From positions 1 through 20,673 of IMG/VR virus record IMGVR_UViG_3300029319_000653: a DNA stretch of 20,673 nt; one strand, 5' to 3'. Origin of the DNA: a virus. Below, in pieces: positions 14,805 through 20,673 of this stretch (positions within the stretch are counted from its first letter, which is position 1; each line of letters opens with the position of its first letter). The notes under the pieces are model-generated. The model was not told where the DNA came from and searched no databases. It was given only the letters and a program-made list of their open reading frames with translations. The translations under genes and the position numbers were made by a program.

Positions 14805-15045
14805 CTCTTGTCAGAATCTCTAGGAGCCTCTTCTCGTACCACTCTGCTTTCTTCAGGTCTTCTATCCCGTTTTTGTACGGGAACCTCCACCGATACTTCA
14901 GGCTGTTTCCGCGTAAGTACCCAATGAACTCTTCTCTGGTTAGCATGGCCTCTATTCCGTCTATGCACTCAACGTCCCCTTTGTTGTAGTGTACTGGTCT
15001 GTTAACTACGTCCCACTCTTGTGGCGTTGCGTTATCAATGCTCAT
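14791..15045 (-). CDS. DUF3310 family protein
   Basis: The protein has 84 residues from the ATG at 15045, which overlaps the endonuclease stop as ATGA and has GGAG nine bases upstream. An in-frame ATG at 15060 is less favoured. The sequence carries the DUF3310 signature: VNRPVHYNKGDVECIDGIEAM, then FIGYLRGNSLKYRWR and KNGIEDLKKAEWY. The family is common in phages, often in replication operons; it is sometimes labelled a nucleotide kinase, but I know of no solid biochemical proof. Its place between endonuclease I and RNR fits a nucleotide or DNA metabolism role. Confidence 0.92.
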   Translation of the reverse strand: MSIDNATPQEWDVVNRPVHYNKGDVECIDGIEAMLTREEFIGYLRGNSLKYRWRFPYKNGIEDLKKAEWYEKRLLEILTRDEKK

Positions 15046-15476
15046 GTGTCGCTTCTCCATTCGTCGGGGAGAGTATCAGCAGTAAACCATCTGAACCCGT
15101 TGTCAGATGCCCACTCTCCATGCGTTCTTTTGGTTCCGTCTTTTCTTCTCTTTGCTTGAGGCATAGGTGCTGATGGGTCAGCAAACAAGAAGACTAGCTC
15201 CATTGTACTAGGTAACGCTTTCTGAATCCAGATGTATTTACTGAACTCAGCGTAGTCCCAGAACCTGCCCTTAGCCTCTATGATTATCTTCTTACGGCCT
15301 ATCCTCTTAGTAAAATCAGGGTGGTAATTATGTTCAATTACGTAAGGTATTGTACCGTCATGATGAACCCAATCTTGTAGCACCGTATCGTGTAATGTCT
15401 TTTCCCACTTGGAATCGTATCCTCTAGGCTTGTCCTTTTCAACAGGTCGCCTAGCTCTTGGTTTTCTTCTGCTCAA
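15042..15476 (-). CDS. T7 gp3-like endonuclease I (Holliday junction resolvase)
   Basis: The protein has 144 residues, close to the T7 enzyme (149). T7 endonuclease I is a dimeric PD-(D/E)XK nuclease that cuts branched DNA; in phage infection it resolves replication and recombination intermediates before packaging and helps break down host DNA. The four catalytic residues are present: E25 (YDSKWEKTL), D54 (NYHPDF), E67 and K69 (IIIEAKG). The C-terminal part HGEWASDNGFRWFTADTLPDEW matches the T7 pattern Y/H-G-E-x-C/A-x-x-x-G-x-x-F-A-D-x-L-P-x-E-W. The N-terminus is highly basic (RRKPRARRP), probably helping DNA binding. It is linked by ATGA overlaps on both sides. Confidence 0.93.
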   Translation of the reverse strand: MSRRKPRARRPVEKDKPRGYDSKWEKTLHDTVLQDWVHHDGTIPYVIEHNYHPDFTKRIGRKKIIIEAKGRFWDYAEFSKYIWIQKALPSTMELVFLFADPSAPMPQAKRRKDGTKRTHGEWASDNGFRWFTADTLPDEWRSDT

Positions 15477-15637
15477 TGTAGTGTACCGTTTCTTCTTATT
15501 ATCTCTCGTTGCAAGAGGTGAAATAGTTTAACTAAGTCATCTTCTGGAACTTGCTCTATGGTCTGTCCAGTAGACATGAAGAAGGTAAACATAGTGGCAA
15601 TCAAGTCCTCTGCGTCTTCTTCTATCTGAACGATCAT
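15473..15637 (-). CDS. 54-residue acidic small protein
   Basis: Read directly on the minus strand: ATG at 15637, TGA ending at 15473. It begins MIVQIEEDAEDLIATMFTFF and continues as one or two amphipathic helices ending with REIIRRNGTLH. Its start overlaps the upstream gene's stop (ATGA) and its stop overlaps the endonuclease start (ATGA), which fills the apparent gap exactly and supports it as a real gene. No recognised family. Confidence 0.75.
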   Translation of the reverse strand: MIVQIEEDAEDLIATMFTFFMSTGQTIEQVPEDDLVKLFHLLQREIIRRNGTLH

Positions 15638-15924
15638 GGTCTGCCGACAGAGACTTTGTAATTCTCTATGTCTTGTGTAGTGATGTCTTCTATAACAAGG
15701 CTGGGGTTCTTTCTTATAAGTCTTTTTATTATTTGCTTAGAACCTTTGTAAGAAAAGGGAATAGAATACGCAACCCCTTCTCGGTTATATACGGGAGGGT
15801 TGTCTCGGGGGATGTCTGTGTCAGAGACTTTAGCAGCCTCTTCGTCAGGCAACATACTTTTCAACCATTCAACAGCAATAGCCAATGCTTTCTTGTTGAT
15901 TCTTTTAGATACTCTTCTGTTCAT
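15634..15924 (-). CDS. Small hypothetical protein
   Basis: The protein has 96 residues, with ATGA overlaps at both ends. It has a basic N-terminus (MNRRVSKRINKKALAIAVEW) with a helix, a middle part with Pro and Asp, then YSIPFSYKGSKQIIKRLIRK and a charged C-terminus. The basic patches at 1-12 and 60-72 could touch DNA. No catalytic motif or family is recognised. The position between an exonuclease and endonuclease I suggests a role in DNA processing, by context only. Confidence 0.75.
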   Translation of the reverse strand: MNRRVSKRINKKALAIAVEWLKSMLPDEEAAKVSDTDIPRDNPPVYNREGVAYSIPFSYKGSKQIIKRLIRKNPSLVIEDITTQDIENYKVSVGRP

Positions 15925-16796
15925 GTTAGTGGAATCTCTGGTACTTTTGGTAACGATACTACACGAGTAAAGTATTTAACACCGTTAGAATACTTGAAAG
16001 CTCTCAATCCGTCCCAGCACTTAGCCTTGTGAGGGCAGTAAACACAGCCAGCCTCTAGCCTCATGTTCCCTTTCTTGCCTTCTGCTACTGGATTGTAACA
16101 AGGCTTGATAGGCGGCTCGTCTTTGGTCAGAGCATCTTTGATTGTGTTGATCCTAGTAGATACGTTTGGCTTAGAAAGGTTCCCCGGTCTAAACAAACAA
16201 ACCTCACCATTCTCTTTATTGATGGCAAGGAATCCTCCATCCTCTGTACCCTCTGACTGCTCGTATCCTGAGAGCTGGGCGATGTAGCCAAAGGGATCGT
16301 TGTCAGGTAGGGTTCCTTCAGAAAACTTCTTGAACGCAAAACCAGAGGCTGTCTTGATGTCAACTACCTCACCGTCTATCTTGCAGTCCATGTGACCTTT
16401 GATGCCATCAATCTCTACTTCTTTCTGCATATCTGTAACAGTGTGTCCAGATAGTTTAACAAGAAGAATAGCAAGATGCTCTAGCATGTGTCCGTACAAG
16501 AACTTAACAAAGGTAGAGGGGTGTACGTGCTTATCCGTAGAACCCTCTGGCTCTTCTTGCATGTCGTACCAGATACGCCTGAGAGGGCGACCAACGTTGG
16601 ACATGCGGATAGATTTAGACTGTAGCTTAGGTGTAGACCAAGACTCAAGCGACTCTTTCATAGAGGCGAGGAACTCTTCCGTAAGTTCCTCTGGGATCTC
16701 TATGCCTTCGTCTGTATTGAGATTGTCTAGCACCCCGTAGATATCCTCTATCAGGGTGTCTAGTGTTTTTACTTCCTGTGATTCACGAACCGACAT
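15921..16796 (-). CDS. PD-(D/E)XK exonuclease with four-Cys (Fe-S type) cluster
   Basis: The protein has 291 residues. It carries a RecB/Cas4-like nuclease core: a helix with E106/H107 (GHMLEHLAI), D137 in GHMDCK, then D146 and K148 in VVDIKTAS, and QLSGYEQ (Q174, Y178) as motif IV. Four cysteines follow at 233, 251, 254 and 260 (C-x17-C-x2-C-x5-C), an arrangement that in Cas4/AddB-type nucleases binds a [4Fe-4S] cluster. In podoviruses an exonuclease here corresponds functionally to T7 gp6, which degrades host DNA and removes primers, though this protein is not visibly homologous to gp6. It overlaps the neighbouring nuclease gene by 28 bases upstream and the next gene by ATGA downstream. Confidence 0.88.
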   Translation of the reverse strand: MSVRESQEVKTLDTLIEDIYGVLDNLNTDEGIEIPEELTEEFLASMKESLESWSTPKLQSKSIRMSNVGRPLRRIWYDMQEEPEGSTDKHVHPSTFVKFLYGHMLEHLAILLVKLSGHTVTDMQKEVEIDGIKGHMDCKIDGEVVDIKTASGFAFKKFSEGTLPDNDPFGYIAQLSGYEQSEGTEDGGFLAINKENGEVCLFRPGNLSKPNVSTRINTIKDALTKDEPPIKPCYNPVAEGKKGNMRLEAGCVYCPHKAKCWDGLRAFKYSNGVKYFTRVVSLPKVPEIPLT

Positions 16797-17053
16797 TTTC
16801 TTGTCTCTGAGTTATAGTGAACATATTGTACACCAAGTCTTCGTTGATCGGTAGTCTTAGAAGATAGTCTTCCGTCCTTGTATGACTTAACATCAATTAG
16901 CAGAGTGTCTCCTTTCGGGGACAGAGCTACAATGTCAGCAGGGCCAGTGCAGCCACAGTTCTTGAACACATGGTAGCCTTTGTCCCATAACCATGTGATG
17001 GCGTAGTGTTCTGCCATATCGCCTAGTCTGTTGGGTTCGTGTTTAACTTTCAT
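16769..17053 (-). CDS. Small PD-(D/E)XK nuclease (resolvase/endonuclease-like)
   Basis: The protein has 94 residues, with GGAG ten bases before the ATG. The fold signature is plain: E15 in LGDMAEHYAI, D40 in GPADIVAL, and D54-V-K56 in LLIDVKSY, the minimal E...D...D-x-K core of PD-(D/E)XK enzymes. It resembles short stand-alone members such as archaeal Holliday junction resolvases and the PDDEXK_5-type endonucleases. Its target is unknown; a structure-specific or nicking role in replication is inferred. It overlaps the exonuclease gene by 28 bases and the winged-helix gene by 11 bases. Confidence 0.82.
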   Translation of the reverse strand: MKVKHEPNRLGDMAEHYAITWLWDKGYHVFKNCGCTGPADIVALSPKGDTLLIDVKSYKDGRLSSKTTDQRRLGVQYVHYNSETRKCRFVNHRK

Positions 17054-17351
17054 TAGAAGTATTCTCCACTAGCTTGTATTCCCAAAGACCACGCTGTCTA
17101 GCTCCTCTAGGTCTTTTCATTACAGTATGAAAACCATACTTTTCTTTTCTGAAGTCTCTCAGGCTTGCAGATATGCTTGCTTCAGGATCACCTGTCTTAC
17201 TGGCTATCTCAGAAAGGGTCACCCAATCATGCGAGATCATAACAGCCCACACTCTTTCTCTTTGTTTCTTCAGCCTAGTAAAGTCAAACTTATAATCATA
17301 AACTTTACCTACCCAGTCTTCCTTTGTCTCAAAAAGATCTTTCTGCTTCAT
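17043..17351 (-). CDS. Winged-helix DNA-binding protein
   Basis: The protein has 102 residues taking the ATG at 17351, one base after the polymerase stop (TAA, C, ATG). An alternative in-frame ATG at 17375 would overlap the polymerase and has GGAG directly abutting it. Residues 28-95 fit a winged helix: a helix with RERVWAVMISHDW, a TLSEIASKTGDPEASISASL helix-turn-helix (45-64) and a basic wing (MKRPRGARQRGLWEYKL, 78-94). Such small proteins in phages can regulate transcription or act in replication. It sits between DNA polymerase and nuclease genes and shows no sign of its own promoter. Confidence 0.72.
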   Translation of the reverse strand: MKQKDLFETKEDWVGKVYDYKFDFTRLKKQRERVWAVMISHDWVTLSEIASKTGDPEASISASLRDFRKEKYGFHTVMKRPRGARQRGLWEYKLVENTSNES

Positions 17352-17352
17352 G

Positions 17353-19164
17353 TTAGTGTGTTTCACTCCAGTCATCTCCTATTTTGTACTCGCCATCAAG
17401 AGGGCATTTAAGTTCTAAGATCTCACCCGCTTCGCGGATAGCCTCAACACCTAGCTGACCTACCTGTTCGGCTTGGTCTTCTCTTACTTCTATCTGCCAC
17501 TCATCATGCACATTGGCAACAAAGTGTGCGTCTAGATCTTTGATCTTCTCTTGCAGCAACACAAGAGCTTGCTTCATTACGATAGCGCCAGCACCCTGAA
17601 GCAATGTGTTCAAGGCACTGTGTTCACTACGTACAATCAGTTTCCTACCATCAAGTCCTTTGAGGTAGTCACGCTCTACAACGACTCCTGTAACTTGATT
17701 TTTAAGATTTGCGAATGATGGGAGATTATTGAAGAAAGATTGTCTAAGTCTCTCACCAGTTCGTCTACCTCCTCCTGCCACACTGCCAAGTTTCTCATCT
17801 CCTGCTCCGTACAAGAGTGCATAGATGAAAGTCTTTGCCTGATTTCTTGATTCAAGTCCTGCAAGCTGTTGGTTAGCGGTGTGTATGTCTCCGTTAATGA
17901 TTTCATTTGTGTAGTCCTCGTCGCTCATGTAGTGAGCTAACATCCGTAGCTCAAGACCACTCGCATCAATACCGACCAGCTTGTATCCCTTTGGCACTGT
18001 CCAACAAGCACGACACTCCTTCCCGTATGGCGAAGATACACTAGGAACCTGCGCCATGTTGGGATCGCGGTGAGTCATGCGTCCTGTGATAGTACCGTTA
18101 GGAATAACAAACCCGTGAACCCTATCATCTTGTTCTACCTTCTCAAGCCAAGACCTAATCTGACCTTCTCTCTTTTGTAGCAAGAAGTGTTCTTTGATTA
18201 GTTCAGCTTCGGGTATGTCGGTGATCATGCTGAGTGTTTTTTCGTTAACGATTGGTCTTCCGTTGACAGTAAACTCAGTAGGCTTCCAGCCAAACTCCTG
18301 AAGATACTCACCTATCTGCTTACGAGAAGAGATGTTCAACTCAACGCTAGAGGTACGGACAATATGCAGAGGTACAGAGTGTTTCTCCTCGTGCATTAGC
18401 TCGTACTCTTCTTCGGTAAGTCTCACTCCCGAAATCTGTTTTAGTTCCTCTTCCTTCTGTAGCTTACGTAGGTGATAAGCTTCTTCGGTGTCAGCTACTT
18501 TGCTTATCGCTCCTGTCTTTGTGTATCTAGGAAACAGCTTCTGCCTAAATATCTTAGGAACAAATACCTTCTTGATCTCAGAGTCAAGCTCCTGCATACG
18601 TTCACGTATCTGTGCCTGTAGCAGTTCAGCCCGAATAGAATCAAAGAAGAAACCATGCTCCTCCTGCTTCTTCATGATGCCAGCTACCTGATGCTCTAGC
18701 TGAACAGATTGCTTAGAGAATCCCCGGCTAAGTTCTTTTAGTTTGTAGTACACAAGAGTGTTAAGCTCAACGTCTCGTATGCAATACTCCAACATTTCTT
18801 CAGAGTATTCTTCAAACTCTTTGAACTCAAGCTTGTTGAATCCTATCTCGTTGCCCCACTGGTTGAGACTATGCCCACCGTCTTTCACTGGGTTGAACAA
18901 CCTAGACAGTACCAACGTGTCTATGATTGTCTTGTCTTCGGCAAACGTAGGCTTGTCCATGATCCTGCGTATGACAGGTATGTCAAAGCCTATGATGTTG
19001 TGGCCCACGAGATCGTCAGCAGAGTCAAGGAGATCATACCCATCATCAAGCTTGTCAGGCCCATACGAATAGATCTCTTTTGATTCTACATCTTGGGCCA
19101 CTATGCACCAGATCTTGGTAGCATCAAGGCCATCTGTTTCTACATCAAATACTAGGCGTGTCAT
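17353..19164 (-). CDS. T7-like family A DNA polymerase
   Basis: The protein has 603 residues, with its start overlapping the primase-helicase stop (TAATG) and AGGA eight bases upstream. The 3'-5' exonuclease is intact: D7/E9 (FDVETDGL), D61 (GHNIIGFD) and Y127/D131 (YCIRD). The polymerase motifs are motif A with D400 and E405 (DASGLELR), motif B RNQAKTFIYALLYGAG from R440 with K444 and Tyr448, and motif C VHDEW (H553, D554). Tyr448 occupies the place of T7 Tyr526 and E. coli Pol I Phe762. A charged thumb insertion near 210-265 stands where T7 holds its thioredoxin-binding loop, but the sequence is different. It is shorter than T7 gp5 (704 aa). It copies the phage genome with the helicase encoded just upstream. 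Confidence 0.97.
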   Translation of the reverse strand: MTRLVFDVETDGLDATKIWCIVAQDVESKEIYSYGPDKLDDGYDLLDSADDLVGHNIIGFDIPVIRRIMDKPTFAEDKTIIDTLVLSRLFNPVKDGGHSLNQWGNEIGFNKLEFKEFEEYSEEMLEYCIRDVELNTLVYYKLKELSRGFSKQSVQLEHQVAGIMKKQEEHGFFFDSIRAELLQAQIRERMQELDSEIKKVFVPKIFRQKLFPRYTKTGAISKVADTEEAYHLRKLQKEEELKQISGVRLTEEEYELMHEEKHSVPLHIVRTSSVELNISSRKQIGEYLQEFGWKPTEFTVNGRPIVNEKTLSMITDIPEAELIKEHFLLQKREGQIRSWLEKVEQDDRVHGFVIPNGTITGRMTHRDPNMAQVPSVSSPYGKECRACWTVPKGYKLVGIDASGLELRMLAHYMSDEDYTNEIINGDIHTANQQLAGLESRNQAKTFIYALLYGAGDEKLGSVAGGGRRTGERLRQSFFNNLPSFANLKNQVTGVVVERDYLKGLDGRKLIVRSEHSALNTLLQGAGAIVMKQALVLLQEKIKDLDAHFVANVHDEWQIEVREDQAEQVGQLGVEAIREAGEILELKCPLDGEYKIGDDWSETH

Positions 19165-20673
19165 TATTCAAATCCTAGAGTGACTTCTTCCTCGTCGGTA
19201 TGAGAGATGTCATCTGTTTCAATCTCAGCAAGCCTACCAGTGTCATTGTCATAGAGCAAGTGAGTCGCTAAACCTACATCGCCTGTGTACCTAGACTTCA
19301 GGATACGCACACGAGTAGTAGAGGACTCAACAGGATCGGATGACTGTTGATTACGTTCAAGCGAGATCACGCAGTCAGACAACTGAGCAATGCTTTGAGA
19401 TCCACGCAGGTGACTAAGCCCTGTCTCAATGCCGTTCTCGTGTCCTTTGTTACCATCAATCCTACGAAGATGTGAAACAAGAATCAAGCCAACACCTGTC
19501 TCTTCAACAAGAGTTCGGAGCCTGTGCATAATCGCATCAATAGATCTACGCTCGTCGCCTTCTGTAGTGGTGGACACCAGCATGTGAAGGTGATCAACAA
19601 CAACCCACTTACACTCGCAGCCAATGATCATGAACCTAAGCTTGCTGAAAATAGAATCAATATCATTCGCACCAAAGTGAGCGTGGACCCACACACGGTT
19701 ACGGTTGCTACCATCGTACAAGATGTCAAATAACTTATCTATCTCTTCTTCGGTAAACTGTTCTCGTATGCGGTCAATGTGTAACTTAGCGTTGGCTTCA
19801 ATAGAAAGAATACCATCAACAGTACGCCGCCAGTCCTCTTCCAAGGCAACGACACCCACGTTGTCAGTAGTATTCTTGATGAGCCAGTGTTCTATCTCAC
19901 GAGTAACGCTGGACTTACCTAAGCCCGTGCCGCCTGTCAAAGTAACTAGCTCACCTTGACGCAGCCCTTCTAGCTTAGAGTTCAGACCTTGCCAAGGATA
20001 AGGGACAGAGGCTTTCTTTTCTCTGAACTTAAACTTGTCTCTGTTCTCTGAGATGTTGAGTACACCAGACGGTGTATAAGTTTTAGAGTCCCAGAATGCC
20101 TGAACAAAAGCGCCATGCTTGTTAGCACGTAGCATATCGTTAGCATCCTTGAACCCTTCGGGGAGGGTCAGGATCTTTGCTTTGCTTGGACGCAGTAACC
20201 TAGCTACTCTACGAGCCGCTTCTCTACCATGCTTGTCCGAATCAAAACAAATAACAACGTTGTCAAAAGTCTCTAGGTATTCTAGATTCTCTCGCACATC
20301 ACGCTCTGCTGACTGAGCGCCAGACTTAATACTAACTACGGGCCACTTAGATCCCATCAGTTCGTATGCAGCCATAGCATCACACTCACCCTCAGTGAGC
20401 GTAATAAACTTACCTCCTTCTCTGAATAGTTGCTGTCCAAAAAGCAAAGCTTCGCCTGCCAAACCTGACCAAGCAAAACCTTTGGACAATGTTAATCTAG
20501 TTTTAGTAGCGACCTTATCTTCTTCTCCGAAGTAAGGGTACATGTGTTTGACGATGTTGCCATTGAAGTCGTATGCAACTTTGACTCCATACTTCTTGGC
20601 TGTGTCTAAAGATATACCTCTGTCAGCTAGTGCTGCGAACTGACCTTCTTCCGCATATCCTTGCGTTTGAGGG
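19164..20673 (-). CDS. T7 gp4-like primase-helicase, 5' truncated
   Basis: The frame is open to the right edge: 43 further codons before the ATG at 20543 contain no stop and read in part ALADRGISLDTAKKYGVKV, typical of these proteins, so the true start lies beyond the window. Numbering from Met at 20543: the TOPRIM primase part has E51 (LTEGECDAM) and D101/D103 (CFDSDKHG). The RecA-type helicase has Walker A GGTGLGKS (204-211), E235, Walker B VVVDH (D317), a SH motif (H358) and GSQSIAQLSD (381-390). The N-terminal zinc-binding domain would lie off the window. It unwinds DNA as a hexameric ring and primes the lagging strand, working with the polymerase. Residues 441-459 form an acidic tail, as in T7 gp4, where it contacts the polymerase. 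Confidence 0.95.
   Translation of the reverse strand, partial: PQTQGYAEEGQFAALADRGISLDTAKKYGVKVAYDFNGNIVKHMYPYFGEEDKVATKTRLTLSKGFAWSGLAGEALLFGQQLFREGGKFITLTEGECDAMAAYELMGSKWPVVSIKSGAQSAERDVRENLEYLETFDNVVICFDSDKHGREAARRVARLLRPSKAKILTLPEGFKDANDMLRANKHGAFVQAFWDSKTYTPSGVLNISENRDKFKFREKKASVPYPWQGLNSKLEGLRQGELVTLTGGTGLGKSSVTREIEHWLIKNTTDNVGVVALEEDWRRTVDGILSIEANAKLHIDRIREQFTEEEIDKLFDILYDGSNRNRVWVHAHFGANDIDSIFSKLRFMIIGCECKWVVVDHLHMLVSTTTEGDERRSIDAIMHRLRTLVEETGVGLILVSHLRRIDGNKGHENGIETGLSHLRGSQSIAQLSDCVISLERNQQSSDPVESSTTRVRILKSRYTGDVGLATHLLYDNDTGRLAEIETDDISHTDEEEVTLGFE

Noticed and set aside
16399-16740. 113-codon open frame on the + strand
   Set aside because: Antisense to the PD-(D/E)XK exonuclease; no start context and no family features.

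Overview
The window is a stretch of a lytic tailed-phage genome, most likely a marine podovirus with T7-like replication genes. Evidence is a T7-type family A DNA polymerase, a T7 gp4-like primase-helicase, a T7 gp3-like endonuclease I, DUF3310, a B12-dependent (class II) ribonucleotide reductase, very large ejection-type virion proteins, and a small lysis cassette. From general knowledge, this gene set recalls the SIO1/cobavirus group of roseophages and related uncultured marine podoviruses. The assignment is an inference; capsid, portal, terminase and any RNA polymerase lie outside the window. No integrase, repressor, tRNA, IS element or CRISPR array was seen.

Layout: two tightly packed convergent arms meet at position 12214/12215. 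The left arm (1-12214, + strand) is a late-type operon. It has a 5'-truncated 11-residue-repeat protein (1-2025); four proteins that look like internal/ejection proteins or their partners (2052-9798); a lysis block (M15 peptidase, 3TM holin, a membrane-anchored coiled-coil protein, and slightly further on a small lipoprotein); and three very basic mini-proteins (11022-11207, 11661-12214). The right arm (12215-20673, - strand, read leftward from beyond the right edge) is the DNA-metabolism operon: primase-helicase, DNA polymerase, winged-helix protein, two PD-(D/E)XK nucleases, endonuclease I, DUF3310, RNR and small unknown genes. Two of these small genes, of 54 and 56 codons, are annotated here from direct reading.

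Almost every junction is an ATGA/TAATG/GTGA overlap or a gap under 30 bases. There are essentially no intergenic regions, and no stretch of over 300 bases lacks a gene. Promoters must lie outside the window or inside genes. Functionally, the right arm unwinds and copies phage DNA, digests DNA and resolves branches, and makes deoxynucleotides. The left arm builds the DNA-ejection machinery and lyses the cell.

The most striking signal is in the first gene. About 51 consecutive 11-residue units (residues 20-580) keep one register without a single insertion or deletion that breaks phase. This predicts a very long hendecad alpha-helical protein.
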